From: Anopheles merus
Lineage: Eukaryota; Arthropoda; Insecta; Diptera; Culicidae
NCBI RefSeq assembly: GCF_017562075.2
Contig: NC_054082.1
Span: 6,605,550 to 6,669,549 of the forward strand
Direction: 5' to 3'
Length of the DNA: 64,000 bases
The notes under the pieces are model-generated. The model was given only the letters and a program-made list of their open reading frames with translations, did no database searches and was not told the DNA's origin. Below are positions 27,501 through 64,000 of the stretch, in pieces. Every line of letters begins with the position of its first letter. Within the stretch, counting starts at the first letter, position 1. Both the position numbers and the translations under genes were made by a program.

Positions 27501-28219
27501 ACCGTCGTGCGGACACATGCGCATTTCAAAGGTGAGCCAACGGCAACGGCACCGCGTTCGAGAAAGGATACTTGGCCGACTGGCAGCGGATATCCCCCAT
27601 CGAGTGCAGTGCAAACGGGATTGGAACAAAAACAAACAATGCTGCTACCGTCGCTCCGTTTGCAGAGCCACGGCAAACGGATGCCACTAACGCGCACGCT
27701 TGCACTTGTGTGTAGTTTCCTTTCCTCCCTTCCCATGCTTCCGCTACCACTTCCCACTGGCAGGATGGGTACTGCTCGTACCGCTGCACAACACAAAGGA
27801 TTTCGCTTGCCTCGCACAGCGCTAAGCGGAGTCCGTTTGACGTGGTGAAAGGGCGGCAAGAACAAGATGCGTTCTCGTTGGTTGCACCGAAACATCGAGC
27901 CTGTAAGCAACACAGGATAAAAACCGGTGGCGCCCTCACGTGTGGCAGCGGATTTTGCGTTCATGCCACTTATTTCGGACACGATCCATCTCCGCCAGCG
28001 AACTTCCCGCAGTGTGTATTGCACACAAATTAGTATACAACTGTCAGGGAAAAGCTTTCGATATCGTTTTCAAAGCAGAAAGTTCAAATCAGCGCCACCC
28101 AATTTCAGTCGAAATAAAATTGGAAATATTGATAAATATTGTAAAGCCCAACAATCCATACAAAATTCTTCTTAATTTTTAGCGAATACTCCAAACGACC
28201 CTAAAATACAATTCAAAAT
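15596..28219. other. Non-coding region downstream of the gene
   Basis: No supported gene. It includes the possible TATA element at 18635, short CAG/CTG runs near 16.34 kb, AT-rich stretches at 17.0-17.3, 18.1-18.6, 21.2-21.4 and 21.7-21.9 kb, and CT/CA tracts near 26.8 and 27.0 kb. The interval 27.0-28.2 kb would be the 3' untranslated region if the gene ends at 28220 and uses the AATAAA near 27008 on the minus strand. Confidence 0.65.
18635..18671 (+). promoter_or_regulatory. Possible TATA-box core promoter
   Basis: GATATAAAGAG at 18635-18645 contains a consensus TATAAA, and a TTCACAC initiator-like site lies 30 bases downstream around 18667, the usual spacing. No convincing coding frame follows within the next kilobase, so any transcript would be non-coding, or this is a chance match. 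Confidence 0.22.
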
Positions 28220-51850
<23,631 letters not shown>

Positions 51851-51855
51851 GCTAA

Positions 51856-51900
51856 TCTGCGACGATAGAGGAGAAGGAAGAGAAAGAGAGGAAAAAGGGG
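51856..51900 (-). promoter_or_regulatory. Splice acceptor of the first confirmed coding exon
   Basis: Read on the minus strand, a 40-base tract rich in C and T ends in CGTCGCAG at 51857, followed by ATTAGC and the ATG at 51850. This shows that at least one further exon, non-coding or coding, lies at higher coordinates, so the transcription start is not at 51.9 kb. Confidence 0.75.
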
Positions 51901-53548
51901 AAAATTAGTAATGTGTGGGAAAAGTCACAAAAACTCCCAAAAACGGGGTCATGTCAGTTTCATAATCAAAAGCATGTGCAAGCTGTCACAACTTGCAATT
52001 TGATTGTGTTTGATGTCCGCAGTAACTCAATGAGCCCGACGACCACCACAAATCAAAAATGTAAACAAAACCACTAAACCTAATTGATGCAATGTAATAT
52101 AAAACAACTGAAAATGTCATGAAGAGGATGTGTTATGAAATTCCTACAAGTGAATTAACGGAGGACGGATCCAAAAGGAACAAATTCACACAACAGTGAA
52201 GAATCTAAATCGCAATGCGGGGAAGAATCGCCACAAAAAAACAAAAAAAACAAAAAAAACACAACGGAATCATACACCATGACAGGCACAAAATGCGTCT
52301 GGGAAGATTCGTCTGGTAAGAAGCATTCTGTTACACCATCAATGAACAACGGGGGTCAAACGGGGATAAGGTTATCAAGCGGCCGGACCACTTTCGACCC
52401 TGGCAGTTGATCCGTGTGGCATATGCGGCTGCTTCCAGCGCCCATCACCGCACAGAAAAGGTTTGACCCCGGTGTTAAAGCACAACAACACACATGTACG
52501 CCCACAGCAGAGAAAGAGAGAGAGACAGTGTGTGTACGTGTGATCGTCGGCAAAAATGGAAGCCGCCCGAAAAAAGGTTATCAGTGTTGGACGCGCGCCA
52601 TTGGCATCGATTTGTTTTTTTGTTTCTGTCGGTTTGCTCCACATTGCCCAGAAAGAAAGAGAAAGAGCGACCAGGGAGAGGAGGTAGGTTGGGATGAAGT
52701 CAGTGCGCGGATGGTGATCGTTTGGTGTCCCTCCCCGGACACCACCTACTCATATCGGACAGAACTGTGTACAAACGCGAGCAAACACAAACAGTCTTAC
52801 ACACACACACGCAGGCATTTGTTAAAGTGACCTATGATCGGATGCTTCGTGTTGCCGATTCTTCACGTCCCACAAGAAGGAACGGCGCTCCTTCATCTAG
52901 ATCAGTATTACGCATCGAAAATGACAGGGTTTCTCCGAATGGGCAAGCAAAAATCCTGCAAATTATGGTGTATTGTTATAACATTGTTAATTTTCATTTG
53001 CTTAACCAAGACCAACTAGTTGAAAGAGTCATGTAAAAAGTACATATTTGTTTAAGTACCAAAAAATTTACATCTTCTATACTTCTAGCATTCAATTAGG
53101 TGTGAAATTTAAGATTATTTCATGATGAGTTATTCTTAATATAATCATTATAGTTCCAAAAATAAAACAGACATGCCCATCAACTTTAAAATAAGTTGGT
53201 GAACCCTGTAAGTCTCGACCTGAAGCGCGGCGGCCAAAATAAATCACGCAGAAAGGACCGTAATGATTGAGTCGGTATTCGATTCGAATGTTAGGATGTA
53301 ACTCCCACACTCTCCCCTCTATCTCTATCGCTCTCTCTCTTTCTCTCTCTTACTCTCACACTGATGTGTGATTTCGAGAAGGAAAAAAAAACTCCCTCTA
53401 CACCACACTGCTTTCGTCGTCCTCCCCACACTCCTCGCCCCACAAATCCACACGAAACGTTAATAACGAGATTCCGCGGCGACGCGAACCAGAGCCACGC
53501 CGCGAACTTGTGTGCTAATGAACTGTGAGGTCATTCCGTGTGTCTGCA

Positions 53549-53574
53549 TGTGTTTGTTTGTTTGTTTGTTTGTT
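53549..53574. repeat. (TTTG)n tetranucleotide repeat
   Basis: Six GTTT units in a row, followed within 30 bases by a short CTG run at about 53602-53622. Confidence 0.9.
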
Positions 53575-54919
53575 TTGCAACGTTTGCTTTGCATCCCCCG
53601 CTGCTGCTGCTGCTGCTGCTGTGCTTGTTGTTGCGCTGCTGGTTGATCTCGGTAGAGTTTGGCAGGCAGTGGGTTTTGGTTCGCGCTGTTTGTTTTTGTT
53701 GTGTCTTGATGGTGGCGGAGAAGAGAAAAGGGAATTTTGCGGTGCTTTCATGTTGAGAATTCGTACTGCGCGTCGTCCCGTCGGTTTCCGTTGGTGGTCG
53801 TCCCACCCTGTGTTGGTTGTCACAAAACATGTGTGGCAACTTTTTCGATGTGTGGCAGCCACGGTCAGACACAAACACACAGACACACAAACAATTCATA
53901 TCAAATTATGTTGATGTAAATGGCATAAAAAAAAAGAAATGCTAAAAAGTTGAACCACGGAAGAGGAAATGTGTTTTGTGTTACAATCAAATCGGTTGGA
54001 ATGATTTATGCTATGCAACACACATTTATACATTGCAAAAAGGAAATGAAAATGAAACATTATTTAACCTCGTCCACATTTCATTCGAGCAACAAGTTGA
54101 ATGGGGGAGAGGCAAAGCATTTCAAGCTTTCCAAGTGATGGAAGAAAACAGCAAGTCTTCATAGACTGTCTCGCAGCAAACCACGCTCAACCAAACCAAA
54201 CAAATACACGCCGCGCTGGTGCCGAAAGATCGCACCAGATATTCGCGATATTTGTGGCTCGCCTGTGGCCACCGGGGGTGTAAATGAATGAAATTCGCAT
54301 TTAAACACAGCTCCCATGGTAAAAGATGCAGATCAAGAGGAAAGCAAGGCGCGTTGCAGCGGACACGTCCGGGGGGATAAAATGTTGTACTCTCCCTGCA
54401 CCTTCAACAAGTGCCCGCCGTCCCAGGGCCAGACACTGAAGAGAATGTTTTAATTGAACGCTGCTGCAGAGAGCAAAACGAGGCCGAAACGGGGAGGGAA
54501 ACAAAAACAATGGAGCACAAAAAACAGTGGCGGTAGTACATTCAAAATGCGTTCCGTGTATCGATTATTTTGTTTCATTTGAAGCCCATCGTGCTTCATC
54601 ACGCAAGCATGAGTTTTCTTGGGGAGGATTTTTTTGCTTTATTTTTTTGAGTGGAAATGTTGGGGATAATTCCTTCATACCCGCGTCACACGGGTCTTGT
54701 AATGGAAAGAAAACTGAGAAGCAACAAAAGGAGTAAAACAGGTTTATATTATCAAGCATATATATATATAACAAACAAATAGATATTCATTTGTAAATTT
54801 CCATACCGAAAAGAAGAAGGTTTTTCCTACTTAAATGTACACATAAAAAAAAGTGTATTTGGTTGCCTCTGTTGGCTTTTATACCTTTGCTGCATGCTAC
54901 TACGAATGAGGACAAATGG

Positions 54920-54990
54920 TGACGGGAGCAACGGCACGGTTTAGCACGCAACAGATCGAGAGTTCAATTCCAACCTAGAGCAAGAAGAGT
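54920..54990 (+). mobile_element. Possible tRNA-derived SINE remnant
   Basis: GAGAGTTCAATTCC near 54959 resembles box B and GGAGCAACGGCACGG upstream resembles box A at a plausible spacing. A CAAGAAGAG stretch follows. There is no intact tRNA and no target duplication that I could see. Confidence 0.28.
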
Positions 54991-57900
54991 TCATTTAAGC
55001 ATCCCGCTACAAAACTATTGCTAGAAAAAACTTCAACTGAAGAATCATGTACACACCATTACAAACCTGAAAATAATTGAGGTCAATCGATAACCATAAT
55101 TTAGGTGGACCAGGACCATCAGGAAAATTTTGGATATTTAATATTGCGACAGCAGTGATTCATTCAACTCATTGTGCCATCATGCAATAATTGAATGCCT
55201 GACACATGAGAGATATTTTTTTAAATCCAATCAATATGCATATCCCAAACGATACACCCAACATTCGATTCGGAGGCTCTCTCGGGTTTGTCGACAATCC
55301 TGCCTACAAAACACGACTATCCGGAGAAAGTCTCCAGACCCAGCCTATCAGCATACACAAACTCTCCCGGCGGTGTCCCACTACGCCTCAAGCATTATTA
55401 TAATAATAACGATAATAAAAACAAACAATTCCCGGAGCTTGCCTGGGCCATATTCGGGTAAACAAGTCCTTCCGCCACGTTTTTTCTCCCTTTCCCTGGT
55501 CGAACGGCAAATCCTTTCCACTAGCTGTGGCTCACAACACGACGCCAGGAAACAAGCAACATCCAATCATGTTCGTTCGGTGCTGCTGTGATGGTGGTGG
55601 TTGTTATATGCAGAGCAATTCCAATCTCTTTTCCTTACGGCGAAATTACGAAGTTGCTTCGCAACGGGCACCCACACGTGGCCCTTAATCATAAGGGCCT
55701 TTTATTTTGGTGCACTCACACACACACACACTTACATACCATATGCCCATGCAAATACAATCCCTGTGTGGTTTGTTTCGGCTTGGGCCTTCATTTCCCC
55801 CCGATCGCCCGGGATATTGTTTGATCCGTCGCAGAATTCAATCGAAAGTATTTCACCCCCTAGTCGCTGGGGAATGGTTGAAATATCTCGCAATAATAAA
55901 GCGAATCGAAAAGCAGACGCATACCCTTTACGTGGTACATTTGCCAGCCCACCACCACCGAGACCGATGGGCGATTTACAGCGTCTTTCATTTTGTAGCG
56001 CCAACCAGGCCGTTTGTTTCTTCAAACCCTTTTGGCTACACCACCGTACACATTCCAGGGTGAGGAATTTAAGATATTTTCATATGGGTGCTTCTTTGTA
56101 GTCTCTTTGGAGGATTGTCGGTTTACATTTACACCCACCTCTACAAACAATTCAGCATTAAAAGCCAACAAACTTAGTAGAAGAATATTGAAGTTTAAAC
56201 CAATTATTAAATCAAACAATTACAACCAAATGAAGATAGTCTCTCCAGGAACTTATGTAAAGATATCGATTCTCTCTTTTTGTGCAGCATGGAGGAGGAG
56301 AAAGGACAATACCCCAAGGACGTACAACCTTTCCGCCATTGCCATTGTATCTCAGAAGCATAACAAATTGCATCCATTGGTTATGATTCCATCACATTCG
56401 AACTATTGCTTCTCCCTGTTGTCCTCTCGCTACCCCACCTTACAGTTGTACCATAAGCCCCGACAACTTCGATGAAGCACGGAGCGGCGCACCGTGGTTT
56501 GAGCTCCGGCGGTAAACCAGAAACATGTTCTTGCCCCACGGCACAACACGAACCAATTTAGGCAACATTCAACTGCGGACAGCGCTGGAAATGGATGGGA
56601 AGGAGTACGTGGAAACACATCATGTCTCGGCTGTGAGAGTGGGATGGTGAAGCATCCTTAACGTTCCACTGTAACCCCCGAGGAATAGATAAGTGCATAC
56701 AATATGTAAATGTCACTCAACAGTTTTTGTACTGCACTGTTGAAAACGCAGAAATGAATTGTGTGTTTTCCCACCGTTGCTGTATCAGAATTAGCTAAAC
56801 TAACAATATATAAGGGAAACGCACGCAGCTTATCATCCGCAACTTATCAATTTCTTCGCGCAATAACTTCCTCCCAGACGTTTGCAAACGCAAAAGGTGG
56901 GCAAAAAGGCGGCGCATCATAAGGGAAAGGAGATGCGTTTTCTTCCTCTCCCATGCTCCAACATCTATTGTTGTCAGTCCATGACCCGTAACCTCAAAAA
57001 GACATTGCGAGTGCAATGTGAGGGTTGGGGAGACTTGTCGCTGCTGCCATCTTGCAATGCTCGCTCTATTACATCTTTATGCTGTTAGCGTTTGCGTTTT
57101 CCGTTTTCACACCTATGTGCACCACCTTCCACCCTGAAAGATTAGGCGGGAATGATGCTCTTGCCCATCTTTTGCACAATTTCCTTTTTCCGCTCGCCCG
57201 CAATTATGTTACCGTTGGCCAATTTCTATAGCTTTGCGGTTGCATTTCCTTGCTTCCTCCTTTCTGATACCACGCTGATTTGATGCGGGATTGTTATTTT
57301 TTATATTTTTGTTGCGCATAATTTTGCTCTCATTTTCTTTCTTCTCATCAACTCTTTAGTCTGAGGTTAAGAAATAGTTTTTAAAAAATGGATGGTTAAG
57401 ATATTTCTATTGAAAACGATTGGAGGGGATTATAGAGGATGAAAATAGAAATTTAGAGACAAATACATGCATAGAATCAATTACGAAATATCTTATAATC
57501 CAACGCACAGACAAAATCATGCAATTCCTTTCCCCAGAGCTGGTTGAAATTCAATGTTGTAACTCAAAAGGACACCATTCCCAGGGTAATGTTATCGTAT
57601 GGAAAGTTTCTCCTTGGCGACTGTCATCACAGTTCCCTTCCTTCTCCCACCCCGCTTGCCACACTCAAAACAAAGCACACACATACCAATAGTCGCCAAC
57701 GTGTCTATGCCATTGCGTTCGATTTTATGTGTTCTCCTCTACCAAAACACTCTCTCTCTCTCTCTCTATCACATCCTCGGTAGTGTATTTCGCCTAGTTT
57801 ATGGTGACGCCGGCCTGTGTTCTACATGTAAACTGTGTCCCTGTGTGGTCTCCTGTGTGTCTGTGTCTATGTGTGACTGGAAAGGATAGAATAAAACGGT

Positions 57901-59184
57901 TCATCACACTCTTATCCTTCCCATTTCGACAACCCTTGAACCCATGGGCGGCGTTCACACCCCCCGGGGATGGGTTGAGAGAGGGCAAGCGGGACAGGCA
58001 CTACATAATTGGATGAGTAAACGAGCTACACAATGTCAAATACTACGCCAACCCGGCGGAATGGATCCTCTCGTGTTCGTGCGGCACCGTAGGAATTCTT
58101 CGCCACTTTCAACAGTTCGTTTGTTCGCCGACTCCACCACTTGGTGACTTCCCACGAGCAGCCCCACTCTTCAAAGAGCTTTTAGGCCACCCCATCGACG
58201 TTGCTTGTCCCCTTCCCCTTTTCCTCCTTCTCCTTCTCCGCTGGGAAGAATAACAACCGACAGCGGCCATTTGGGCGATATAAATTGAGTTACGGGAAAA
58301 GTTTGCTTGTTTTACACACACACACACAGGCCTCGATGGAGCAGCGGCTAGGAAGCAAAGAACCAAAGCACAAACCAAGGAAAAAGTAACCCCAGTGGCT
58401 CCCTCCCCGTCTACCAAGCCCTTCCCGACTGAACACACACACACGCACACTTGGGTAGAGAATATCAAACAATGTAATATGGAAATGGGTACGCTTTTCT
58501 CCATGGCTTTTCTCCAACGGTTTCTACCGACCGAGCTGCGCGACTGCGTCCGCGGAAGGAGAATGGGAGCAGAGATGACATATAAGGGGGGAAACGGAAA
58601 GTGTGTAACGGGACGCGGCGGAGAGGGCTTTTCATTTTGCTTCGAATGACTTTAAACCGTATTTATGCCATTTTTTGTTGTTGTTGTACAAGAGCTTCAA
58701 TAGCAAGCTGCTGCTAGACTTGGCCCCAAAACGTTGGTGGCGCCGTCTCTTGGTGGTCGGGACAAAGGCCAGTCAGTTATGATCTTTTATGATTGAAAGT
58801 TAGGTGGCTGGCATATGGATTAGCAATCCCCAGTAGATGGCAATGGATGGTTGTGTTGACTACTGCTGCATTCAAGTTTGGTTAGAGCAGATTGGATGTG
58901 TTATGAAATATGTTGATATTGGCCAGCAAAGTTTCATGAAATGTTGTAAAGTAGAATTCTTCATAAACTAAGTTTGTAAAGTTACTATTTATGAAGAGAT
59001 TCTATTCTATTTTACAGTTTTGTTAACGAAGGTAGTATGTATCTTATGTTTCAAACTAATGGAAGAAAAACGTTTTGTTGCCATTGTGATGTGTTTACAT
59101 TTTCAATCTTCTTCATAATGCTACCTTCACCGTTAACGAAACATTTGATGCTCACATTTTGCACAACTCAGCTGTTTTTGTAAC

Positions 59185-60050
59185 TAGTGATGAGCTCTTT
59201 GGAGCGCACCCACAACTAAGATCCGAGTACGGCTATAGTTAGTCCGATTTCGACTCCGCCCAAAGCGGAATCACTACTTCCACCTCGAGTCGTAGTGGGC
59301 CGGTGTCGGAGTTGTCCGGAGTATAAATCGTCGGAGTCGTTGCAAATGACCCCCAAAGCATTGCACCGGGCGTCTCCTGCAGACTCCGGATGACTCCAAA
59401 CGACTCCGAACGCCTCCGAACGACTCCAAATGACTCTGGATGGCTTCGGCTCACACCGGACGGCTCCGACTTTTGTGTTCTGGACAACTTTGAAAGACTA
59501 CGGATGACTCCGGACGACTTCGAACGACTCCGGATGACTCCGGATGACTCCGGATGACTCCGGATGACTCCGGATGACTCCGGATGACTCCGGATGACTA
59601 CGGACGACTCTAAATGATTTCGGACGACTACGGACGACTCCGGACGACTCTGAATAGCTCCGGATAACTCCGAATAACTCCAGACAACTCCAGATGACTC
59701 CGAACGACTCCCAACCACTCCAGATGACTCCGGATGACTCCGGATGACTCCGGATAGCTCCGGATGACTCCGAATAACTCCGAATAACTCCGGATGACTC
59801 CGGACGACTCCGGATAACTCCGAATAACTCCGGATAGCTCCATACAACTCCGGATGACTCCGGATAACTCCAAATGACTCCGGATAACTCCGGATGACTC
59901 TGGACAACTCCGGATGACTCCGACACCAGAGGACTTCGGGCGATTTCGAACAGCTCCAAACAATTCCAAACAGCTCCGTATAATGTTAGACGACCTACCA
60001 GAGTTGGTTACAAAATTTTTGGAGTTAGGAGCCAACTTCACCCATCACCA
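59185..60050 (-). mobile_element. hAT-like non-autonomous DNA transposon (MITE) with expanded minisatellite, copy 2
   Basis: This 866-bp element is the same family as the one at 15193-15587 but inverted. Its left end TAGTGATGAGCTCTTTGGAGC matches the reverse complement of the right end of copy 1, and its right end reversed begins TGGTGATGGGTGAAGT, matching the left end of copy 1. The flanks TTTGTAAC and GTTCTAAC agree in six of eight positions, consistent with an older 8-bp target duplication. The extra length comes from the internal 10-bp array. No transposase is encoded; the long minus-strand open frames inside are products of the repeat. Confidence 0.82.
59381..59990. repeat. 10-bp minisatellite array inside hAT-like copy 2
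   Basis: The unit is CGGATGACTC on the plus strand. Six perfect consecutive copies lie at 59531-59590, surrounded by units with one to three changes (such as CGAACGACTC and CGAATAACTC) for about 600 bp. Because 10 is not a multiple of 3, three units make a 10-residue period, and the minus strand stays open in all three frames. This explains apparent proteins of 137-222 residues rich in SGVIRSHPES. Confidence 0.93.
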
Positions 60051-61334
60051 GTTCTAACCAGTCGACTTTTGCTGTCTCATCAAGGGAAAACCAATACGCC
60101 CTCTGCAAAAAGTCTGCGAACTGACAATATGCTGCTTTAAGGGCCAAGAAATAACTGTACATTTTCCGCCCTCCTCAACCCCGCGTGTTCTATCATTGTT
60201 GTCTGCTTGTCAAGCAAAATCATTGAGGCAGGTGGAGCGAAGCAAAAAAAACCAAAGGTATCACAGCATAAGTGTTTATTATTCATTTCATTTAATGCTG
60301 ATCGCAGCAGCAACACACAACAGGCAAAGGCGTGTGAGCTGCGCTAGGGCATTAAAAACGTGCCATGTCCATGACCCTCGTAAAGGTAGTGCAGAATTTC
60401 AACAGTACTTAATTTACAAGAAAACACTGCGACCACATCAAATGTAAGCAAAACCAAAACGCAAAAAAAATACAACAACTTGAAGCAAGTTCCACCCTTC
60501 TGCTTCTATCCTCTTCGTACTCAGTGTGGCGTTACGAAGTGAAGAAGCCAAAAGCGATTAGCGTAAAAAGCGCAAGCACCACACACGCAGCAAAACATGA
60601 TAAGCGAACACACTTCGGATGGCCCCCTCCTGCAGCCCAACATAACGCCGGGAGCGGGGCCCCCCTCCCTCCATTTTGCACGATCGATGAAAGAGGGAGC
60701 GCGAAGGTGTAGCAAACGAGGATGCCGTACATAAATTGGCCGCGTGGAAACGATTTTAAAACCATGTGCCCCGCCATGGATTGCGAGACCCCCCGGGAAA
60801 GGGACAGCAGGACTCCTTCCACCCCTCCACCGCAACACGATCAAATGGAATGGCGTTGGAAAAGGGACGGACGTAATAAACTTCCATTCGGCTTCACCTT
60901 TCCCAAGCCGACCGTGTGTGCGGCCTGCTTATGATGAACGATCGGGCTGGCCCTTCCAGAAGCCCTACACACACACACACTCTTTCTTTGCGCTAGAATA
61001 AATCGCCAAACACATGAAGCAAGAGAGAGAGAAAGAGAGAGCGAGTGCAAGAGAAAATGGAAAGAGAAGAGCACACCGAACCATAAGAGCAGAAGGAAAA
61101 GCTCACTGACCTGGGCACGGTAAAAGGGTTGCCCCCCAATGGCATTATGTGGAGTCACAAAGGGAAGAGTAAGGAAGGGAGGGGAAGGTAACGAGCGAAA
61201 TGGATATGGATCCATCCCAAGGTTTGGATCCCCGTGCGTTTAAGCCGCGTTTCCCATCGCGGCGGCTTCGATCCGTTTTCATTTTCATCACCCGGCACTC
61301 AACGTGAGCTCAAGGGTTGGAATCGCTCCATCGA

Positions 61335-61453
<119 letters not shown>

Positions 61454-63085
61454 TGTGTGCAAATTTAAACAGAGGCCTCGGGAGGAAGTTGGGCAGGAAG
61501 AATCAGTAGCAGTAGCACCAGCAGCAGTTGTAATCGCATCGGTTCCGCTCTGTGGTCATCCCGATTTAGCTCTCCACACACACAGACACACAGACACACT
61601 CTATCAAGGCGTGTGGTTGTGAGTGCGTGTGTAAACGTGATCTAAATGTTAAATTTGTTCCCGTTTCCTTCACCCATCGCTCCCGTGCGCCCATTGCAAA
61701 CCTCACCCCCCGATCAACACGCGCAGGGCCAATGGGCCTGCTCGAGAGGTCATCCCCCGAGCCCGGAGCGGATGGCGAGCAGCAGCAAGAGGATGAGAAA
61801 CATCACTCATCTGAATGTAAGCGTGTGTGTGTGTGTGTGCGTGGCTTTGGTAACCGGTACCGGAAAAGGGTGATCGAGGCGGAGACCGGTGCGGGAACGA
61901 AGGAAATTGTTTGCAAATTTATTGGAACACATTTGCGAAATGGGTATCACACATCCGATGGTGGAAGAGCAGGGAAAGACACACACACACTCTTGACGCA
62001 TTCACACACGACGGGGAGCGAACAGCAAAAAAAGCTTTTTGAAGGAAAAAGGGGAGTACAATGAGCGGAAATTCGGAACTCTTTTTGATGACGTCTAAAG
62101 CAAATATTTTCTAATGGATTATGAAAGTTGGAGTTATCGTTTCGATTCGCAAAGCAGAATGAATAATAGTGTATAACTACCAACAAAGTCGCTCCACAAC
62201 CGGACACCGGGAGGAGCTCGATACACACATTCTCCTCCTAAAACCCCCCAGCCGACCCCTGGCAAACACACTTCACGCCGACCCGAAGTCACACAAAGGC
62301 GCTGATTCTTCTAACATTTACCCCGGCGGGTGAAGGGGTGTTCTCTCCCTGTGTCAGCCCCTTGCCCGGGCGCATCCGTGTGTGCAATCATCAATATTTA
62401 CCTGTCCTCAATTCGTGTTTATTTGCGCAGCGGTCACGCATACATTTTCAAGTGGAGTTACAACACCGAAAATGGGAATGACGGAGAGGGGGGAGGGGAG
62501 TGTTACCCCCTTCACCGAGGAGCTGATATCATGGGAAGCCGGCAGGACTGGCATCGATTGGAAGCATTTTATCACACATCGAAACAGTGCTTTGGCAGCC
62601 TGGAGATGGCATAACGAAGATGGTTGTTCGGCGCCGTGACCAGGATAACATTCATAGTTAGTGCAGTATACACCTGGAAATGGTTTCGTCTGGAGCAAAT
62701 AGTAGGAGATAATTCCGAGAAAGTATTCCACATTTGATTTCAGTTTTATGTACGACGAAAAAAATATTAAAATTCAATGAATATTGGTGCCATGACCAGG
62801 AAATAATATCGTAAAGGAGCAGGACGCAAATCCTGTACAAAAATAAGATTGAATTTATTTTGATATTTATCACATTTAACACATACACTGTCATTCAACT
62901 GTCAATAACAGGAACTGGTTTTGGAAAATCCTGTAAATAAGCAATCTTTTTATTGCCTTTTCGATCTAAAAAAATACAACAAATAAACACCAATCCAACG
63001 CTCCTCCCATGACGATTATAGATCAATAAAAATCAACACTTTACTCATTCCGACTGTGATGGATCCAAACGAAAGGACTGCTTAC

Positions 63086-63146
63086 TTCACAATTTCGGCA
63101 GAAACCACCGCACACACCGGCATCAGCCTTGATGAAAGAGGATACC
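63086..63146 (-). CDS. Candidate upstream coding exon (uncertain)
   Basis: A 61-bp stretch on the minus strand sits between a T-rich acceptor (eleven T, then GGAG) and a strong donor GAA|GTAAGC. One frame reads VSSFIKADAGVCGGFCRNCE without a stop and ends in phase 0. Joined to the acceptor at 51856 it would read on as ISMEKAKAYIKNE, in frame with coding exon 1. The CGGFCRNC cluster would fit the cysteine-rich theme of the gene. Against it: the exon is short, no initiator exon is visible upstream within the window, and a phase match happens by chance one time in three. Confidence 0.35.
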
Positions 63147-64000
63147 CTCCAAAAAAAAAAAAGACACAATTATATTCTACTCCACTGGGACACCCCGACC
63201 GATCGAGTTGGCGCGCTCTGTGATCATTTCCCCATCCCTTTACGAGCATCGGTCGCGCGCGGTGAGCTTTTTACATCGACGCGATGCGCTGGGGTTCGTC
63301 TCTTTCGCCTCTTCTCATCCTTCGCAGCAGCAGCAGCATCTCATAATCGACCGACGTTCCAAGCGGCACCTAGAAAACATGGACGACGACCCTGAAAAGC
63401 CACCGTGCCGCTGCCGGCAGCAGAGGGAGAGATGAATTTCAAGATCTCCAGGAATCTGTTTTTGTTGCTTTTCTTTTCTTTTCTTTTCTTCGTTCGCTGG
63501 GTCCACACACCAGCATCGCTGGAGGGTCAATTACACGAGGCTCGGGCCGAACCGAAAGCGCGCCTTTTCATCGCTCTTTAGCTGCCTTTTTTTTGCTCTG
63601 GAGTGTTACTTTCGTTCGGCGCCCTTCTATTATTGGGGCTAGCCGTTGGATTATCTATCGCGCGCCCTCGTCTTCTCGAAGCTGCCTGAGGGTTGCTTGA
63701 TCCCCGCGATCCGGTTATAAAATAGAGGGAGCAGTGGCGGTTTAACCATTGAGCTAGCACGCTACGGCTAGGTGGCCGTGTGGAGGATGGTTTTCACCTT
63801 CCCGTTGGCTTCTCCCTTCCCGACGGCTAATGATCTTTACCATCATCTTCCAACCAACCCAGCATACTGTGCCCGCGCGTGAGCGATCGTAGAACAAAAC
63901 GCGGGCAAAAGAGTGGAGATCAATTTCAATCCGATCATATGCTGGGGGCGCTCAACCGCATCGTTATGGAGGGCAGGGGATGGAGATGATGATGAAGATG
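63147..64000. other. Right end of window, no confirmed gene
   Basis: It holds a (CTTTT)n run near 63469-63490, a short CAG run near 63325, the tRNA-like sequence on the minus strand at 63688-63775, and GC-rich DNA. A first exon of the gene could lie here or beyond the window; I cannot point to one. Confidence 0.5.
63688..63775 (-). mobile_element. Possible tRNA-derived SINE or pseudo-tRNA
   Basis: On the minus strand TAGCTCAATGG (63756-63746) fits the box A consensus exactly. About 45 bases later GGGGATCAAGCAACC resembles a damaged box B. The sequence between (ACCGGATCGCGG) looks like a T-arm approach of tRNA-like SINEs. The acceptor stem does not pair, so it is not a working tRNA gene. Confidence 0.32.

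Noticed and set aside
59239..60041. Three long minus-strand open frames (137-222 residues) with repeated SGVIRSHPES-like text
   Set aside because: They are translations of the 10-bp minisatellite in three frames inside a transposon; the period of ten residues and the lack of any other sequence show this.

Overview
The window looks like insect nuclear DNA, most likely an Anopheles mosquito of the An. gambiae complex. Three things point there: two copies of a roughly 210-bp tRNA-related SINE that matches my memory of the An. gambiae family SINE200, very dense dinucleotide and CAG/CTG microsatellites, and GT-AG introns ranging from under 100 bp to 18.6 kb. The species call is an inference; no search was possible.

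One gene can be built with confidence. It lies on the minus strand from about 51.86 kb down to about 28.22 kb. Ten coding exons join with consistent phases and consensus splice sites into a protein of about 1110 residues. The first coding exon (50079-51850) encodes a long Gln/His/Pro/Ser-rich region with two DLS-type motifs resembling CtBP corepressor-binding sites. The rest is built from six copies of a cysteine module: CxxC, then a P-Y-F-P-F-like stretch, then a second CxxC, usually followed by L-x-x-Q-W. This suggests a nuclear, zinc-binding regulatory protein. I do not recognise the family and give no gene symbol. An 18.6-kb intron (31292-49908) separates modules 2 and 3. The 3' end is ambiguous because the apparent stop overlaps a good splice donor. 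A possible additional upstream exon lies at 63086-63146.

The remaining sequence is non-coding as far as I can see: downstream flank (1-28219), introns, and upstream sequence or a 5' intron (51857-64000). It holds long (CT)n and (GT)n tracts, two SINEs with target-site duplications, several weak tRNA-like remnants, and a 0.8-kb patch of repeated TTTGACAG motifs. It also holds two copies, in opposite orientation, of a hAT-like non-autonomous transposon (15193-15587 and 59185-60050). Each carries an internal 10-bp minisatellite, and the first is flanked by a perfect 8-bp duplication. No rRNA, intact tRNA, CRISPR or prokaryotic feature was seen. Many long open frames here come from microsatellites or the minisatellite and were left out.
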